64,000 nt of DNA, from the NCBI RefSeq assembly GCF_028682475.1, contig NZ_JANHLE010000005.1, forward strand, positions 170,363-234,362, given 5' to 3'. The notes under the pieces were generated by a model. That model searched no databases and was not told where the DNA came from. It saw only the letters and a program-made list of their open reading frames with translations. Source of the stretch: Pseudomonas putida. GTDB taxonomy: Bacteria; Pseudomonadota; Gammaproteobacteria; Pseudomonadales; Pseudomonadaceae. The translations under genes and the position numbers were made by a program. This document shows positions 1 through 12,858 of this stretch, piece after piece; positions within the stretch are counted from its first letter, which is position 1, and the number at the start of each line of letters is the position of its first letter.

Positions 1-1264
<1,264 letters not shown>

Positions 1265-2125
1265 TTAAACCGCGGCAGCGCCGCCGACGATTTCCGAGAT
1301 CTCTTGGGTGATCGCAGCCTGACGCGCCTTGTTGTAGATCAGCTGCAATTCGCTGATCAAATCACCGGCGTTGTCGGTGGCGTTCTTCATCGCGATCATC
1401 CGGGCAGCTTGTTCAGCTGCGTTGTTCTCGACCACCGCCTGGTAGACCTGCGACTCCACGTAACGCACCATCAGGCCGTCCAGCAGCTCTTTGGCGTCAG
1501 GTTCGTAGAGGTAGTCCCAGTGGTGCTTGAGTTCTTGATCCGGGGTTGCCACCAACGGAATCAACTGCTCGACCGTTGGAGTTTGAGTCATGGTATTGAT
1601 GAACTTGTTCGATACCACGGACAGACGATCAATACGACCGTCCAGGTAAGCATCCAGCATAACCTTGACGCTGCCGATCAGATCATTGATCGACGGCTCT
1701 TCGCCCAGGTGGCTGATTGCTGCAACGACGTTGCCGCCGAAGCTGCGGAAAAACGCCGCACCCTTGCTACCAACTACGCAGAGATCGATCTCGATCCCTT
1801 GCTCGCGGTTGGCCGCCATGTCGTTGACCAGGGCCTTGAACAGGTTGGTGTTCAAGCCACCACACAGACCACGGTCACTGCTCACCACAACATAACCGAC
1901 GCGCTTTACAGGGCGGTCGATCATGAACGGGTGGCGGTATTCCGGGTTGGCGTTGGCCAGATGACCAATAACCTGGCGGATACGCTCCGCATAAGGACGG
2001 CTAGCAGCCATGCGCATTTGAGCCTTGCGCATTTTGCTGACCGCCACTTTTTCCATGGCGCTGGTAATTTTTTGCGTGCTTTTGATGCTCGCAATCTTAC
2101 TGCGAATCTCTTTTGCGCCTGCCAT
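1265..2125 (-). CDS. atpG: ATP synthase F1 gamma subunit
   Basis: Central rotor stalk of F1; its rotation inside the alpha3beta3 ring couples proton flow to ATP synthesis. The 286-residue product has the family's two diagnostic ends: an N-terminal coiled coil beginning [20 protein letters not shown], and a C-terminal helix containing [17 protein letters not shown]. Length is normal for the family. It sits between atpA and atpD; the 50-base gap after atpA holds a strong hairpin listed separately. Confidence 0.97.
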   Translation of the reverse strand: MAGAKEIRSKIASIKSTQKITSAMEKVAVSKMRKAQMRMAASRPYAERIRQVIGHLANANPEYRHPFMIDRPVKRVGYVVVSSDRGLCGGLNTNLFKALVNDMAANREQGIEIDLCVVGSKGAAFFRSFGGNVVAAISHLGEEPSINDLIGSVKVMLDAYLDGRIDRLSVVSNKFINTMTQTPTVEQLIPLVATPDQELKHHWDYLYEPDAKELLDGLMVRYVESQVYQAVVENNAAEQAARMIAMKNATDNAGDLISELQLIYNKARQAAITQEISEIVGGAAAV

Positions 2126-2146
2126 GTAACACCTATCAGGTTAGCA

Positions 2147-2170
2147 AGCGGGGGCTGCAAAGCCCCCGCT
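2147..2170 (-). other. intercistronic hairpin between atpA and atpG
   Basis: A perfect 10-base-pair GC-rich stem (AGCGGGGGCT / AGCCCCCGCT) with a 4-base loop fills half of the 50-base gap between the atpA stop and the atpG start. There is no T-run on the minus strand, so it is unlikely to be a simple terminator. An mRNA-stabilising or processing element that tunes the unequal subunit stoichiometry of F1 is an inference. Confidence 0.6.
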
Positions 2171-2175
2171 GCGGC

Positions 2176-3720
2176 TTACCAGGTTTGGGTGGCCTTGAAC
2201 TTCTCGATACCGGCTTTGATGCCAGCGTCGATTTCGTCGTTGAAGTCACCCTTCACGTTGATCTTCGCCATCAGTTCGGCGTGATCACGGTTGAAGTAGG
2301 AAATCAGCGCTTGTTCAAAGCTGCCGACTTTGGCGATTTCAACGTCGGTCAGGAACCCACGCTCAGCGGCATACAGCGACAGCGCCATGTCCGCGATGGA
2401 CATTGGAGCGTATTGCTTCTGCTTCATCAGCTCGGTAACACGTTGACCGTGCTCGAGTTGCTTACGAGTGGCTTCGTCCAGGTCAGAAGCGAACTGGGCG
2501 AATGCTGCCAGTTCACGGTACTGAGCCAGAGCGGTACGGATACCACCGGAAAGCTTCTTGATGATCTTGGTCTGAGCGGCCCCACCCACACGGGATACCG
2601 AAACACCGGCGTTCACTGCAGGGCGGATGCCCGAGTTGAACATGGCCGATTCCAGGAAGATCTGACCGTCGGTGATGGAAATCACGTTGGTCGGAACGAA
2701 CGCGGAAACGTCGCCAGCCTGGGTTTCGATGATCGGCAGTGCGGTCAGGGAACCGGTCTTGCCAGTTACAGCACCGTTGGTGAACTTCTCGACGTACTCT
2801 TCGGAAACGCGCGATGCACGCTCCAGCAGACGGGAGTGGAGATAGAACACGTCACCTGGGTACGCTTCACGTCCTGGTGGACGGCGCAGCAGCAGGGAGA
2901 TCTGACGGTAGGCAACGGCCTGCTTGGACAGGTCATCGTAGACGATCAGCGCGTCTTCACCGCGGTCACGGAAGAACTCGCCCATGGTGCAACCGGCGTA
3001 TGGCGCCAGGAATTGCAGTGCGGCGGATTCCGAAGCACTGGCAACCACCACGATGGTGTTGGCCAGGGCGCCGTTTTCTTCCAGCTTGCGAACGATGTTG
3101 GCAACGGTGGAACGCTTCTGGCCGACAGCAACATAAACACAGAAAATACCGGAGTCTTTCTGGTTGATGATGGCGTCGATCGCCATGGCGGTCTTACCGA
3201 TCTGACGGTCACCGATGATCAGCTCACGCTGGCCACGGCCGACAGGGATCATGGCGTCGACGGATTTGTAGCCAGTCTGTACAGGCTGGTCTACCGACTT
3301 ACGCCAGATCACGCCCGGAGCAACTTTCTCGACCGCGTCGGTCTCGGTGTTGCCCAGCGGGCCTTTGCCGTCAATTGGGTTGCCCAGTGCGTCGACAACG
3401 CGACCCAGCAGTTCCTTACCAACAGGAACTTCGAGGATGCGGCCAGTGCACTTGGCGCTCATGCCTTCGGCGAGGGTGTCGTAAGCGCCCAGTACTACCG
3501 CACCAACGGAGTCTTGCTCCAGGTTGAGGGCCATACCGTAGACGCCGCCTGGAAATTCGATCATTTCGCCGTACATGACGTCGGCCAGACCGTAAATCCG
3601 CACGATGCCGTCAGAAACGCTGACGACAGTACCTTCGTTGCGAGCTTGAGAGGCTACATCGAGATTCTCGATGCGGCCCTTGATGATTTCACTAATTTCG
3701 GAAGGATTGAGTTGCTGCAT
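2176..3720 (-). CDS. atpA: ATP synthase F1 alpha subunit
   Basis: Non-catalytic nucleotide-binding subunit of F1, alternating with beta in the hexamer. The 514-residue product carries the alpha-type P-loop GDRQIGKT (about residues 169-176). The N-terminus [20 protein letters not shown] is typical, and the [20 protein letters not shown] stretch follows in the nucleotide-binding domain. Full length for the family. It follows atpH by 21 bases and precedes atpG in the operon. Confidence 0.98.
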   Translation of the reverse strand: MQQLNPSEISEIIKGRIENLDVASQARNEGTVVSVSDGIVRIYGLADVMYGEMIEFPGGVYGMALNLEQDSVGAVVLGAYDTLAEGMSAKCTGRILEVPVGKELLGRVVDALGNPIDGKGPLGNTETDAVEKVAPGVIWRKSVDQPVQTGYKSVDAMIPVGRGQRELIIGDRQIGKTAMAIDAIINQKDSGIFCVYVAVGQKRSTVANIVRKLEENGALANTIVVVASASESAALQFLAPYAGCTMGEFFRDRGEDALIVYDDLSKQAVAYRQISLLLRRPPGREAYPGDVFYLHSRLLERASRVSEEYVEKFTNGAVTGKTGSLTALPIIETQAGDVSAFVPTNVISITDGQIFLESAMFNSGIRPAVNAGVSVSRVGGAAQTKIIKKLSGGIRTALAQYRELAAFAQFASDLDEATRKQLEHGQRVTELMKQKQYAPMSIADMALSLYAAERGFLTDVEIAKVGSFEQALISYFNRDHAELMAKINVKGDFNDEIDAGIKAGIEKFKATQTW

Positions 3721-3741
3721 TGCTCTGCTGCCCCTTCAAAC

Positions 3742-4278
3742 TCAAGATTTCAATGCTTCGGCCAGTTTCGCGATTTTGCCGCGGACTGAGCCATCGATAA
3801 CCAGGTCGCCGGCGCGGATTACGACGCCACCGATCAGGCTGGCATCCTCCGACACTTGCAGGCGCACTTCCCGGTCGAGCCGTGCACTGAGAACCTTGGC
3901 GAGTTTGTCTTGCTGTTCTTGGTTCAACGCAAAAGCACTGGTGACTTCCACGTCCACGGATTTCTCTTGCTCGGCCTTGTACAGCTCGAACAACGCCGAA
4001 ATCTCCGGCAAAAGCAGGAGACGTTCGTTTTCCGCGGCAACTTGGATGAAACTCTTTGCCTGTGCATCAAACTTGTCACCGCACACTTCAACAAAAGTGG
4101 CGGCCTTTTCTGCGCTCGTCAGTCGCGGGGCCTTGAGCAGGCGCTGCATGGTGTCGTCTTGCGACACCGCAGCAGCCAGGCCGAGCATGGCTGACCAATT
4201 GGCCAGTTGCTGATGGGCCTGGGCATGCTCAAAGGCAGCCTTAGCGTAAGGTCGGGCCAACGTGGTCAGTTCTGCCAT
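3742..4278 (-). CDS. atpH: ATP synthase delta subunit
   Basis: Delta subunit (OSCP homologue) that fixes the peripheral b-stalk to the top of F1. The 178-residue product starts [19 protein letters not shown]. Its C-terminal part has the family pattern [25 protein letters not shown], broken here only by the limits of quotation: the key run is [12 protein letters not shown]. It lies 12 bases after atpF and 21 bases before atpA, tightly packed within the atp operon. Confidence 0.96.
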   Translation of the reverse strand: MAELTTLARPYAKAAFEHAQAHQQLANWSAMLGLAAAVSQDDTMQRLLKAPRLTSAEKAATFVEVCGDKFDAQAKSFIQVAAENERLLLLPEISALFELYKAEQEKSVDVEVTSAFALNQEQQDKLAKVLSARLDREVRLQVSEDASLIGGVVIRAGDLVIDGSVRGKIAKLAEALKS

Positions 4279-4290
4279 GATCGCCCTCGC

Positions 4291-4761
4291 TTAAATTTCA
4301 GCGGCCAGTTTGTTAACCAGCTCCGCATGCGCGTTTTGATCGATTGTGGCGCCAAGGATTTTTTCAGCACCGCCGACAGCCAGCAGACCCACTTGGGCAC
4401 GCAGGGCGTCTTTGACACCGTTAATTTCCTGTTCGATCTCGGCCTGAGCCTGAGCCTTCACACGGTCAGCTTCGACGCGGGCCTGATCACGGGCTTCCTC
4501 GACGATCTGAGCACCGCGCTTCTTGGCTTGCTCAATGATTTCAGCTGCCTGAGCCTTCGCTTCGCGCAGTTGCTGACCCACTTTATCTTGGGCCAACTCC
4601 AGGTCGCGAGCTGCTCGGTTGGCAGCGTCCAGTCCATCCGCGATCTTCTTCTGACGTTCTTGCAATGCCGCGATGACCGGAGGCCACACGAACTTCATGC
4701 AGAACAGCACAAAAATGAAGAACGCAACGGACTGACCAATCAGGGTTGCATTAATGTTCAC
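4291..4761 (-). CDS. atpF: ATP synthase F0 b subunit
   Basis: Peripheral stalk subunit that links the membrane a subunit to F1 through delta. The 156-residue product begins with a single membrane helix (about residues 5-26, [20 protein letters not shown]). It continues as a long charged coiled coil rich in Ala, Gln, Glu and Lys (about 35-130). Length is standard for a gammaproteobacterial b subunit. It lies between atpE and atpH. Confidence 0.97.
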   Translation of the reverse strand: MNINATLIGQSVAFFIFVLFCMKFVWPPVIAALQERQKKIADGLDAANRAARDLELAQDKVGQQLREAKAQAAEIIEQAKKRGAQIVEEARDQARVEADRVKAQAQAEIEQEINGVKDALRAQVGLLAVGGAEKILGATIDQNAHAELVNKLAAEI

Positions 4762-4818
4762 GCCAACACCTCGCTCGTTCTTTGTCCATCACACCAAACC
4801 ACTCGAGAATTCGAGTGA

Positions 4819-5091
<273 letters not shown>

Positions 5092-5219
5092 TTACGTCGT
5101 ATTGGTTAGGTTTTTTAGTTTGAAGCGGTAAAACAAAATCGTTTGGTACAGCTGCCCTTGCGGACTTTTTCGACCCTCCCCCGTGCTGGCGAAAGGGTCA
5201 TCAGACACGCCAGGCGGTC

Positions 5220-6513
<1,294 letters not shown>

Positions 6514-6588
6514 CACAACTGCTCCTCGAAAGTCGACCAACCAGTCAGCTATGACTTGGCATAATTTGTGCCGACAAAATGCGCGCAG

Positions 6589-6617
6589 AGTATAGGGGCG
6601 GATTAACCCCTATTCAA
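6589..6617 (-). promoter_or_regulatory. predicted sigma-70 promoter of the atp operon
   Basis: Read on the minus strand, TTGAAT, a 17-base spacer and TATACT lie about 75 bases before the atpI start. Both hexamers are close to consensus and the spacing is optimal. A 7-base inverted repeat (ATAGGGG at 6592-6598, CCCCTAT at 6607-6613) covers the spacer and part of the -10 box, and could be an operator. The promoter is predicted from sequence only. Confidence 0.7.
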
Positions 6618-6662
6618 CTGCCGGGTAGTGATTTCCGACTACGCGCTACAAAAGCAATTGTT

Positions 6663-7535
6663 TCAGCGGATGTGAGCTAGCACACCTTGCAACTCATCTA
6701 ACGAGTTGTAACGGATAACTAACTGGCCTTTGCCCTTGTTGCCGTGACGTATCTGTACTGCCGAGCCCAAACGCTCTGCCAGACGTTGTTCGAGGCGGGT
6801 GATGTCCGGGTCGGGCTTGGCCGGTTCGACCGGTTCCGGCTTGCCATTGAGCCACTGGCGCACCAGGGCTTCGGTCTGGCGTACGGTCAGTCCACGTGCG
6901 ACAACGTGACGCGCCCCGTCCACCTGCTGTTCTTCCGGCAAACCAAGCAGTGCCCGGGCATGACCCATTTCCAGATCGCCGTGCGAGAGCATGGTTTTGA
7001 TCACTTCCGGCAGCGAGATCAGGCGCAGCAGGTTGGCCACGGTAACCCGCGACTTGCCCACGGCATCGGCGACCTGCTGCTGAGTCAACTGGAATTCCAG
7101 CTGCAGACGCTGCAGGGCAATGGCCTCTTCCACCGGGTTGAGGTCTTCGCGCTGGATGTTCTCGATCAGGGCCATGGCGATGGCCGCTTCATCGGGCACA
7201 TCGCGGACCATGGCCGGAATGGTTTCCATGCCGGCCTGCTGGCTGGCGCGCCAGCGGCGTTCGCCGGCGATGATTTCGAAGCGGTTGTCGCCAATCGGGC
7301 GCACCACGATCGGCTGCATCACGCCCTGGTTCTTGATCGATTGAGCCAGTTCTTCCAGCGCTTGCGGGTCCATGTCCCGACGTGGCTGGTACTTGCCGCG
7401 CTCGATCAGGTCGAGCGGCAGATGTTGCAGTTCTTTCTGGTCGACCTTCACAGCCTGCTCTTCGAGCGCGCTGACGGTAGGACCACTGAGCAGTGCATCC
7501 AACCCACGTCCGAGACCCCGTTTCTTAACGGCCAT
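6663..7535 (-). CDS. parB: chromosome partitioning protein ParB
   Basis: Sequence-specific CTPase clamp that loads at parS sites and spreads to build the origin partition complex. The 290-residue product has the ParB N-terminal CTP-binding domain with GERRWRA (residues 91-97). A central helix-turn-helix follows (around TQQQVADAVGKSRVTVANLL), then a C-terminal dimerisation domain. It lies 9 bases after parA. Two matching parS sites are present at 19005 and 19635 inside recF, so cis and trans parts of the system are both in this window. Confidence 0.97.
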   Translation of the reverse strand: MAVKKRGLGRGLDALLSGPTVSALEEQAVKVDQKELQHLPLDLIERGKYQPRRDMDPQALEELAQSIKNQGVMQPIVVRPIGDNRFEIIAGERRWRASQQAGMETIPAMVRDVPDEAAIAMALIENIQREDLNPVEEAIALQRLQLEFQLTQQQVADAVGKSRVTVANLLRLISLPEVIKTMLSHGDLEMGHARALLGLPEEQQVDGARHVVARGLTVRQTEALVRQWLNGKPEPVEPAKPDPDITRLEQRLAERLGSAVQIRHGNKGKGQLVIRYNSLDELQGVLAHIR

Positions 7536-7544
7536 ACGGATTCC

Positions 7545-8336
7545 TTAAGTTGTTTGTGCAGTGCGTGATGGACGGCGCTGACGGCGTACCAGTTCCCCAG
7601 CCAGGGCCAGGTAAGCCAGCGCGCCGCGCGATTGCTTGTCGTAAGCCAGGGCCGGCATACCGAAACTCGGCGCCTCGGCCAGGCGAATGTTGCGCGGGAT
7701 CACCGTGTCGTAGAGCTGATCGCCAAAGTGTTCCTTGAGCTGCGCGGAGACATCGTTGATCAGGCTCAGGCGCGGGTCGTACATGGTCCGCAACAGGCCT
7801 TCGACCTTCAGGTTCGGGTTCAGACGCTCACCGATACGCTTGATGTTATCCACAAGGTCGCTCAGGCCTTCCAGGGCAAAGTATTCACATTGCATCGGAA
7901 TGATCACGCCATCGGCGGCGACCAGGGCGTTGAGGGTCAGCATCGACAACGACGGCGGGCAGTCGATCAGGATGTAGTCGTAGTTCTCGCGGATCGGCGC
8001 CAGCGCGGTGCGCAGGCGGCTCTCCTTCATCTGCATTTCCAGCAGCACCACTTCCGCGGCGGTCAGGTCGCGGTTGGCCGGCAGCAGTTGATAACCGCCG
8101 TGCTCGGAGAAGTGCATGGCCTGGGCCAGATCGCATTCGCCGATCAGCAGGTCGTAGACCGAGTGTTCCAGGACGTGTTTATCCACACCGCTACCCATGG
8201 TGGCGTTGCCCTGTGGATCGAGATCGATCAGCAGCACCCGGCGCTTGGTAGCGACCAGCGATGCTGCGAGGTTGATACAGGTGGTGGTTTTGCCCACACC
8301 ACCCTTCTGGTTCGCGATAGCGAATACCTTAGCCAT
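7545..8336 (-). CDS. parA: chromosome partitioning ATPase ParA
   Basis: Soj/ParA-type ATPase that moves ParB-parS complexes over the nucleoid. The deviant Walker A motif KGGVGKT is at residues 11-17, and the Walker B region is YILIDCPPSLSML. I use the ATG at 8336 (MAKVFAIANQKGG, 263 residues), which is the usual ParA N-terminus. A start six codons upstream is possible. It begins 18 bases after rsmG and is cotranscribed with rsmG and parB by position. Confidence 0.96.
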   Translation of the reverse strand: MAKVFAIANQKGGVGKTTTCINLAASLVATKRRVLLIDLDPQGNATMGSGVDKHVLEHSVYDLLIGECDLAQAMHFSEHGGYQLLPANRDLTAAEVVLLEMQMKESRLRTALAPIRENYDYILIDCPPSLSMLTLNALVAADGVIIPMQCEYFALEGLSDLVDNIKRIGERLNPNLKVEGLLRTMYDPRLSLINDVSAQLKEHFGDQLYDTVIPRNIRLAEAPSFGMPALAYDKQSRGALAYLALAGELVRRQRRPSRTAQTT

Positions 8337-8354
8337 TCTTGCTTGTGTTCCCAA

Positions 8355-8999
8355 TCATGCCGTGCGGCGCAGTATCAGCAGATGGCGCTGGCCTTGGCAA
8401 CCCGGAACGGTCAAGGCCTGCTCGCTATCCACTCTGAAATCTGCCGGCAATGCTACCAGCTCATCGGCAGGATGCAGCCCTTTCATTGCCAGCCACTGCG
8501 TCTGTTCGTCGCCAAGGTGGCGCGTCCAGTTGGTGAAGTTCTCCATGCTGCTGAAAGCCCGCGAAACAATTCCGCTGAACGGCTGCGCTGGCTGGAACTC
8601 TTCGACCCGCTTGTGGATAACTGTCAGGTTGTCCAGCTTCAGCTCCAGTTTTACCTGGGTCAGGAAGCGGGTTTTCTTGCCGTTGCTGTCGAGCACCGTG
8701 ACTTGCTTGTCCGGATGCAGGATCGCCAGGGGAATACCGGGCATGCCGCCGCCGCTACCGACATCGAGCCAACGCTCGCTGTGGATAAACGGCATGACGC
8801 TCAGGCTGTCGAGCAGGTGGCGGGAAACCATTTCGTCCGGATTGCGCACGGCGGTCAGGTTGTAGGCCTTGTTCCACTTGATCAGCAAGGCCAGGTAGGC
8901 CAGCAATTGCGCATGCTGCGCCTCGCTCAGCTCGACACCGAGCTGGCGGGCACCTGTGGACAACTCTTCGGCGTGTTGAGGGGTGACCTGAGAACTCAA
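8355..8999 (-). CDS. rsmG: 16S rRNA (guanine527-N7)-methyltransferase RsmG (GidB)
   Basis: SAM-dependent methyltransferase that modifies G527 of 16S rRNA in the 530 loop; loss of the enzyme is known to give low-level streptomycin resistance. The 214-residue product has the SAM-binding stretch [17 protein letters not shown] and a downstream [11 protein letters not shown] region. Its start overlaps the mnmG stop by 4 bases, so translation is probably coupled. The mnmG-rsmG-parA-parB order is typical of origin regions. Confidence 0.96.
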   Translation of the reverse strand: MSSQVTPQHAEELSTGARQLGVELSEAQHAQLLAYLALLIKWNKAYNLTAVRNPDEMVSRHLLDSLSVMPFIHSERWLDVGSGGGMPGIPLAILHPDKQVTVLDSNGKKTRFLTQVKLELKLDNLTVIHKRVEEFQPAQPFSGIVSRAFSSMENFTNWTRHLGDEQTQWLAMKGLHPADELVALPADFRVDSEQALTVPGCQGQRHLLILRRTA

Positions 9000-10888
9000 G
9001 CGCTTTGCTCCAACTCGCGGCCTGCGCCGCGTTTTTTCAGATGAATCAGCAACAGGGAAATCGCCGCCGGGGTCACACCGGGGATCCGTGACGCCTGGCC
9101 CAGGGTTTCAGGCCGGGTCTGACCGAGCTTGCTCTGAATTTCCTTGGACAGACCGGAGATACCGCTGTAGTCGATATCGTCGGGCAGGCGAGTATCTTCG
9201 CTGGCACGCAGCCGGGCGATTTCTTCCTGTTGCCGGTCGATGTAACCGGCGTATTTGGTCTTGATCTCGACCTGTTCGGCCACCTGCGGGTCGATCTCGC
9301 TGCCGCCGGTCACGGACATCAGACCAGCGTAGTCGATTTCCGGACGGGTCAGCAGGTTGAGCAGGTTGTACTCGTGGCTCAACGGCGTGCCGAATTTCTC
9401 GGCAATGGCCTGACCCTGCGCGGTGTCCGGGCGAACCCAGGTGGATTTCAGCCGCTGCTCTTCCAGGGCGATACCTTCGCGCTTGGCGCTGAACGCCGCC
9501 CAGCGCTGGTCATCGACCAGGCCCAGCTCGCGACCTTTTTCGGTCAGGCGCAAATCGGCGTTGTCTTCACGCAGGATCAAGCGGTATTCGGCGCGCGAAG
9601 TGAACATGCGGTACGGCTCCTGGGTTCCCAGGGTGATCAGGTCGTCGACCAGCACACCGATGTACGCTTCGTCGCGGCGCGGGCACCAGCTTTCGCGGCC
9701 CTGCGCACGCAGTGCGGCGTTGGTTCCAGCGAGCAGGCCCTGGGCACCGGCTTCTTCGTAGCCGGTGGTGCCGTTGATCTGCCCGGCGAAGAACAGACCG
9801 CCGATCACTTTGGTTTCCAGGCTGTACTTGAGGTCACGCGGGTCGAAGTAGTCGTACTCGATGGCGTAGCCCGGACGCACGATGTGCGCGTTTTCCATAC
9901 CGCGGATCGAGCGGACGATCTCCAGTTGCACATCGAACGGCAAGGATGTGGATATCCCGTTCGGGTACAGCTCGTGAGTGTTCAGGCCTTCCGGCTCGAT
10001 GAACACCTGGTGGCTTTCCTTGTCGGCAAAGCGATGGATCTTGTCTTCGATCGACGGGCAATAGCGCGGGCCAATGCCTTCGATGACCCCGGAGTACATC
10101 GGCGAACGGTCGAGGTTCGACGCGATGATTTCGTGGGTACGGGCATTGGTGTGGGTAATCCAGCAACTCACTTGCCGCGGATGCATGGCTTTGTCGCCCA
10201 TGAACGACATCACCGGAATCGGCGTATCGCCCGGCTGCTCGGTCATGACCGAGAAATCCACAGAGCGTCCGTCGATGCGCGGCGGGGTCCCGGTTTTCAG
10301 ACGACCGACGCGCAGCGGTAATTCACGCAGGCGATGGGCCAGGGCGATGGCCGGTGGATCACCGGCGCGACCGCCGGAGTAATTCTGCAGACCGATGTGG
10401 ATAAGTCCACCGAGGAAGGTCCCGGTGGTCAACACCACGGAGTCGGCGAAGAAACGCAGACCCATTTGCGTCACCACACCGCGCACCTGGTCCTGTTCGA
10501 CGATCAGGTCATCACAGGACTGCTGGAATATCCACAGGTTGGGTTGGTTCTCGAGAATTTCACGCACTACCGCTTTGTAGATAGCGCGGTCGGCCTGAGC
10601 GCGAGTAGCGCGCACGGCTGGGCCTTTGCGGTTGTTCAAAACACGGAATTGGATACCGCTCTTGTCAGTAGCCAGCGCCATAGCGCCGCCGAGCGCATCG
10701 ATTTCCTTGACCAGGTGGCTCTTGCCGATGCCACCGATGGCCGGGTTGCAACTCATATGACCGAGGGTTTCCACGTTATGGGTCAGCAGCAGGGTTTTTA
10801 CGCCCATGCGTGCAGACGCAAGCGCAGCCTCGGTACCGGCATGGCCGCCGCCGATGACGATCACTTCAAAACGGGAAGGGAAATCCAC
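8996..10888 (-). CDS. mnmG: tRNA uridine 5-carboxymethylaminomethyl modification enzyme MnmG (GidA)
   Basis: FAD-dependent partner of MnmE that installs cmnm5 at wobble U34 of certain tRNAs. The dinucleotide-binding motif [12 protein letters not shown] is at the N-terminus, and the conserved [20 protein letters not shown] follows. The chosen start is the GTG at 10888 (MDFPSRFEV, 630 residues), 6 bases after GAGG. A second GTG lies directly upstream at 10891. MnmE, its functional partner, is the next gene across the first origin-like region. Confidence 0.97.
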   Translation of the reverse strand: MDFPSRFEVIVIGGGHAGTEAALASARMGVKTLLLTHNVETLGHMSCNPAIGGIGKSHLVKEIDALGGAMALATDKSGIQFRVLNNRKGPAVRATRAQADRAIYKAVVREILENQPNLWIFQQSCDDLIVEQDQVRGVVTQMGLRFFADSVVLTTGTFLGGLIHIGLQNYSGGRAGDPPAIALAHRLRELPLRVGRLKTGTPPRIDGRSVDFSVMTEQPGDTPIPVMSFMGDKAMHPRQVSCWITHTNARTHEIIASNLDRSPMYSGVIEGIGPRYCPSIEDKIHRFADKESHQVFIEPEGLNTHELYPNGISTSLPFDVQLEIVRSIRGMENAHIVRPGYAIEYDYFDPRDLKYSLETKVIGGLFFAGQINGTTGYEEAGAQGLLAGTNAALRAQGRESWCPRRDEAYIGVLVDDLITLGTQEPYRMFTSRAEYRLILREDNADLRLTEKGRELGLVDDQRWAAFSAKREGIALEEQRLKSTWVRPDTAQGQAIAEKFGTPLSHEYNLLNLLTRPEIDYAGLMSVTGGSEIDPQVAEQVEIKTKYAGYIDRQQEEIARLRASEDTRLPDDIDYSGISGLSKEIQSKLGQTRPETLGQASRIPGVTPAAISLLLIHLKKRGAGRELEQSA

Positions 10889-11009
10889 CACGCACCTCGT
10901 GCCTGTTTCGGGAATAGATAGGGATAACGCACAAGTATAGGGACTTACCCCCCTCTAAAGGAACCTTTTGCACAAAATTTAACCAGGCTGTGGATGAGTG
11001 GCGAGCAAT

Positions 11010-11290
11010 AGAAATAAAGAGAGAGAAATTTATTAAAGCTTTGTTTTTATGTTTATTCTTATGCACCACCCTTTCTGTGGATAAAGTCCTACAGGCCTTT
11101 ATTTACCTTATGTACAGAGATTCAAAACCCTGTGGTCTACCGGTCATGAGCGTTCTGGATAAGCGCTTTAAGCCTGTGGATGAAATGGCTAGTTACCCAC
11201 AGGCGGATTTATCTTCAGCCTTGAAGGGTAGTTATCAACGGAGCTGAGGAGGGGTTTTCCACAGGGCTTATTCCACAGAAATGTGGATAG
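11010..11290. other. origin-like region 1 between mnmG and mnmE
   Basis: The 516-base gap between mnmG and mnmE has no credible gene. An AT-rich tract with TTAAAGCTTTG (11030-11060) is followed by DnaA-box-like 9-mers: TGTGGATAA at 11076, TGTGGATGA at 11175, TTACCCACA at 11193, TTTTCCACA at 11255 and TATTCCACA at 11269, then TGTGGATAG at 11282. Further single boxes lie at 11390 and around 10990. The layout copies the rpmH-dnaA region, but most boxes are one mismatch from consensus. In Pseudomonas, origin activity has been described both next to dnaA and near gidA (recalled). Activity here is inferred. Confidence 0.7.
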
Positions 11291-11404
11291 ACGCGCAGGC
11301 GAGAACGCAGAATCAGCCGATTGGCTGTCCTGTCAGGAAGGGGAAATCGAGGAAAGGAGGAAAGAAGCCAGGTCCATGGCGGACCCGGCTGTGGATAAGG
11401 ACGC

Positions 11405-12775
11405 TTACTTGCCGATGCAGAAGCTGGAGAAGATCCGACCGAGCAGGTCGTCCGAGCTGAAGGCGCCGGTAATCTCGCCCAGGGCTTGCTGAGCCTGACG
11501 CAAGTCTTCAGCGAGTAGCTCACCGGCACCTGCGAGGGTCAATTGCGCACGACCGTGTTCCAGGTGTGCACTGGCCTGGCGTAGCGCCTCCAGATGGCGC
11601 CTGCGGGCACTGAAGCTGCTTTCGGCCGTCTGTTCATAACCCATGCAGGCCTTCAGGTGCTCGCGCAGCAGCTCAAGTCCCATGTCGGCATCCTTGGCAC
11701 TCAAGGTAATGGTGACGTGGCCATCGGCGCTTTGTTCCATGGCCACCGTCTCGCCACTCAGGTCGGCCTTGTTACGAATCAGCGTAACCTTGGCCGGATC
11801 AGGTCGCAGATCGAGGAATTCCGGCCACAGGGCGAAGGGATCACTGGCCTCCGGCGCGGTGGAATCGACGACCAGGAGCACCCGATCGGCTTCGTTGATG
11901 GCCTTGAGCGCACGCTCTACACCAATCTTTTCCACATGGTCGTCGGTATCGCGCAGTCCGGCGGTATCCACAACGTGCAGCGGCATGCCGTCGATGTGGA
12001 TATGTTCGCGCAGGATGTCCCGGGTAGTGCCGGCAATGTCGGTGACAATCGCCGCCTCACGGCCGGCCAGCACGTTGAGCAGGCTCGACTTGCCGGCATT
12101 CGGCCGACCGGCGATTACCACGGTCATGCCATCGCGCAGCAAAGCCCCCTGCCCGGCCTCACGCTGCACTGTGGATAAATTCGTGCGCACATCATCGAGC
12201 ATGCTCAGCACGTGGCCATCGGCGAGGAAGTCGATTTCCTCCTCGGGAAAGTCGATCGCCGCTTCGACATAGATCCGCAGGCTGATCAATTTCTCGGTGA
12301 GGTTATCCACACGACGGGAAAACTCGCCCTGCAGCGAGCGCAAGGCATTGCGCGCCGCCTGTGCAGAACTGGCTTCGATCAGGTCGGCAATGGCCTCGGC
12401 CTGCGCCAGGTCGAGTTTGTCATTGAGGAAAGCGCGTTCACTGAACTCACCCGGGCGAGCCAGGCGGCAGCCCAGTTGTACACAGCGCTGCAAAAGCATA
12501 TCCAGGACCACCGGACCACCATGGCCCTGTAGTTCCAGCACATCTTCACCGGTGAAAGAGTTCGGGCCGGGGAAAAACAGCGCGATGCCTTCATCGATGA
12601 CCAGGCCATCGTCGGCACGAAACGGTCCGTAATGGGCATGGCGCGGCGTCAGTGGCTTTGCACAGATTGCCAGCCCGGCTTGCTGCGCCAGGGGTCCGGA
12701 GAGCCGCACGATCCCCACGCCCCCACGTCCCTGGGCGGTAGCGATGGCGGCAATGGTTTCACGCACAGTGTTCAT
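11405..12775 (-). CDS. mnmE: tRNA modification GTPase MnmE (TrmE)
   Basis: GTPase that works with MnmG on the wobble uridine of tRNA. The start ATG at 12775 ([20 protein letters not shown], 456 residues) gives the standard N-terminus. An upstream in-frame start would add 12 residues. The order is an N-terminal folate-binding domain, a helical domain, then an inserted G domain with P-loop [14 protein letters not shown] (about residue 222) and DIAGTTRD. The C-terminal CIGK motif carries the catalytic cysteine. Confidence 0.97.
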   Translation of the reverse strand: MNTVRETIAAIATAQGRGGVGIVRLSGPLAQQAGLAICAKPLTPRHAHYGPFRADDGLVIDEGIALFFPGPNSFTGEDVLELQGHGGPVVLDMLLQRCVQLGCRLARPGEFSERAFLNDKLDLAQAEAIADLIEASSAQAARNALRSLQGEFSRRVDNLTEKLISLRIYVEAAIDFPEEEIDFLADGHVLSMLDDVRTNLSTVQREAGQGALLRDGMTVVIAGRPNAGKSSLLNVLAGREAAIVTDIAGTTRDILREHIHIDGMPLHVVDTAGLRDTDDHVEKIGVERALKAINEADRVLLVVDSTAPEASDPFALWPEFLDLRPDPAKVTLIRNKADLSGETVAMEQSADGHVTITLSAKDADMGLELLREHLKACMGYEQTAESSFSARRRHLEALRQASAHLEHGRAQLTLAGAGELLAEDLRQAQQALGEITGAFSSDDLLGRIFSSFCIGK

Positions 12776-12810
12776 GCTCGAAGGCCTCACGACAAAAACG
12801 ACAGATAGCA

Positions 12811-12833
12811 AAACGCCCCACGAGGGGGCGTTT
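12811..12833 (-). terminator. predicted terminator after yidC
   Basis: A 9-base stem (AAACGCCCC / GGGGCGTTT) with a short loop lies 26 bases past the yidC stop. On the minus strand it is followed by a T-rich run (TTTTGC). It would end the rpmH-rnpA-yidD-yidC transcript before mnmE. A DnaA-box 9-mer (12832-12840) overlaps its upstream edge. Confidence 0.7.
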
Positions 12834-12858
12834 ATCCACAGGTTAGCTGGCTAACCCG

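Noticed and set aside
2113..3789. Open frame of 558 codons on the plus strand
   Set aside because: Antisense shadow of atpA; no domain and no ribosome site.
10990..11247. Open frame in the mnmG/mnmE gap, partly similar in protein sequence to one at 15581-16087
   Set aside because: The likeness follows from duplicated origin DNA with DnaA boxes, not from a gene; no ribosome site, and frame changes are tolerated between the two regions.
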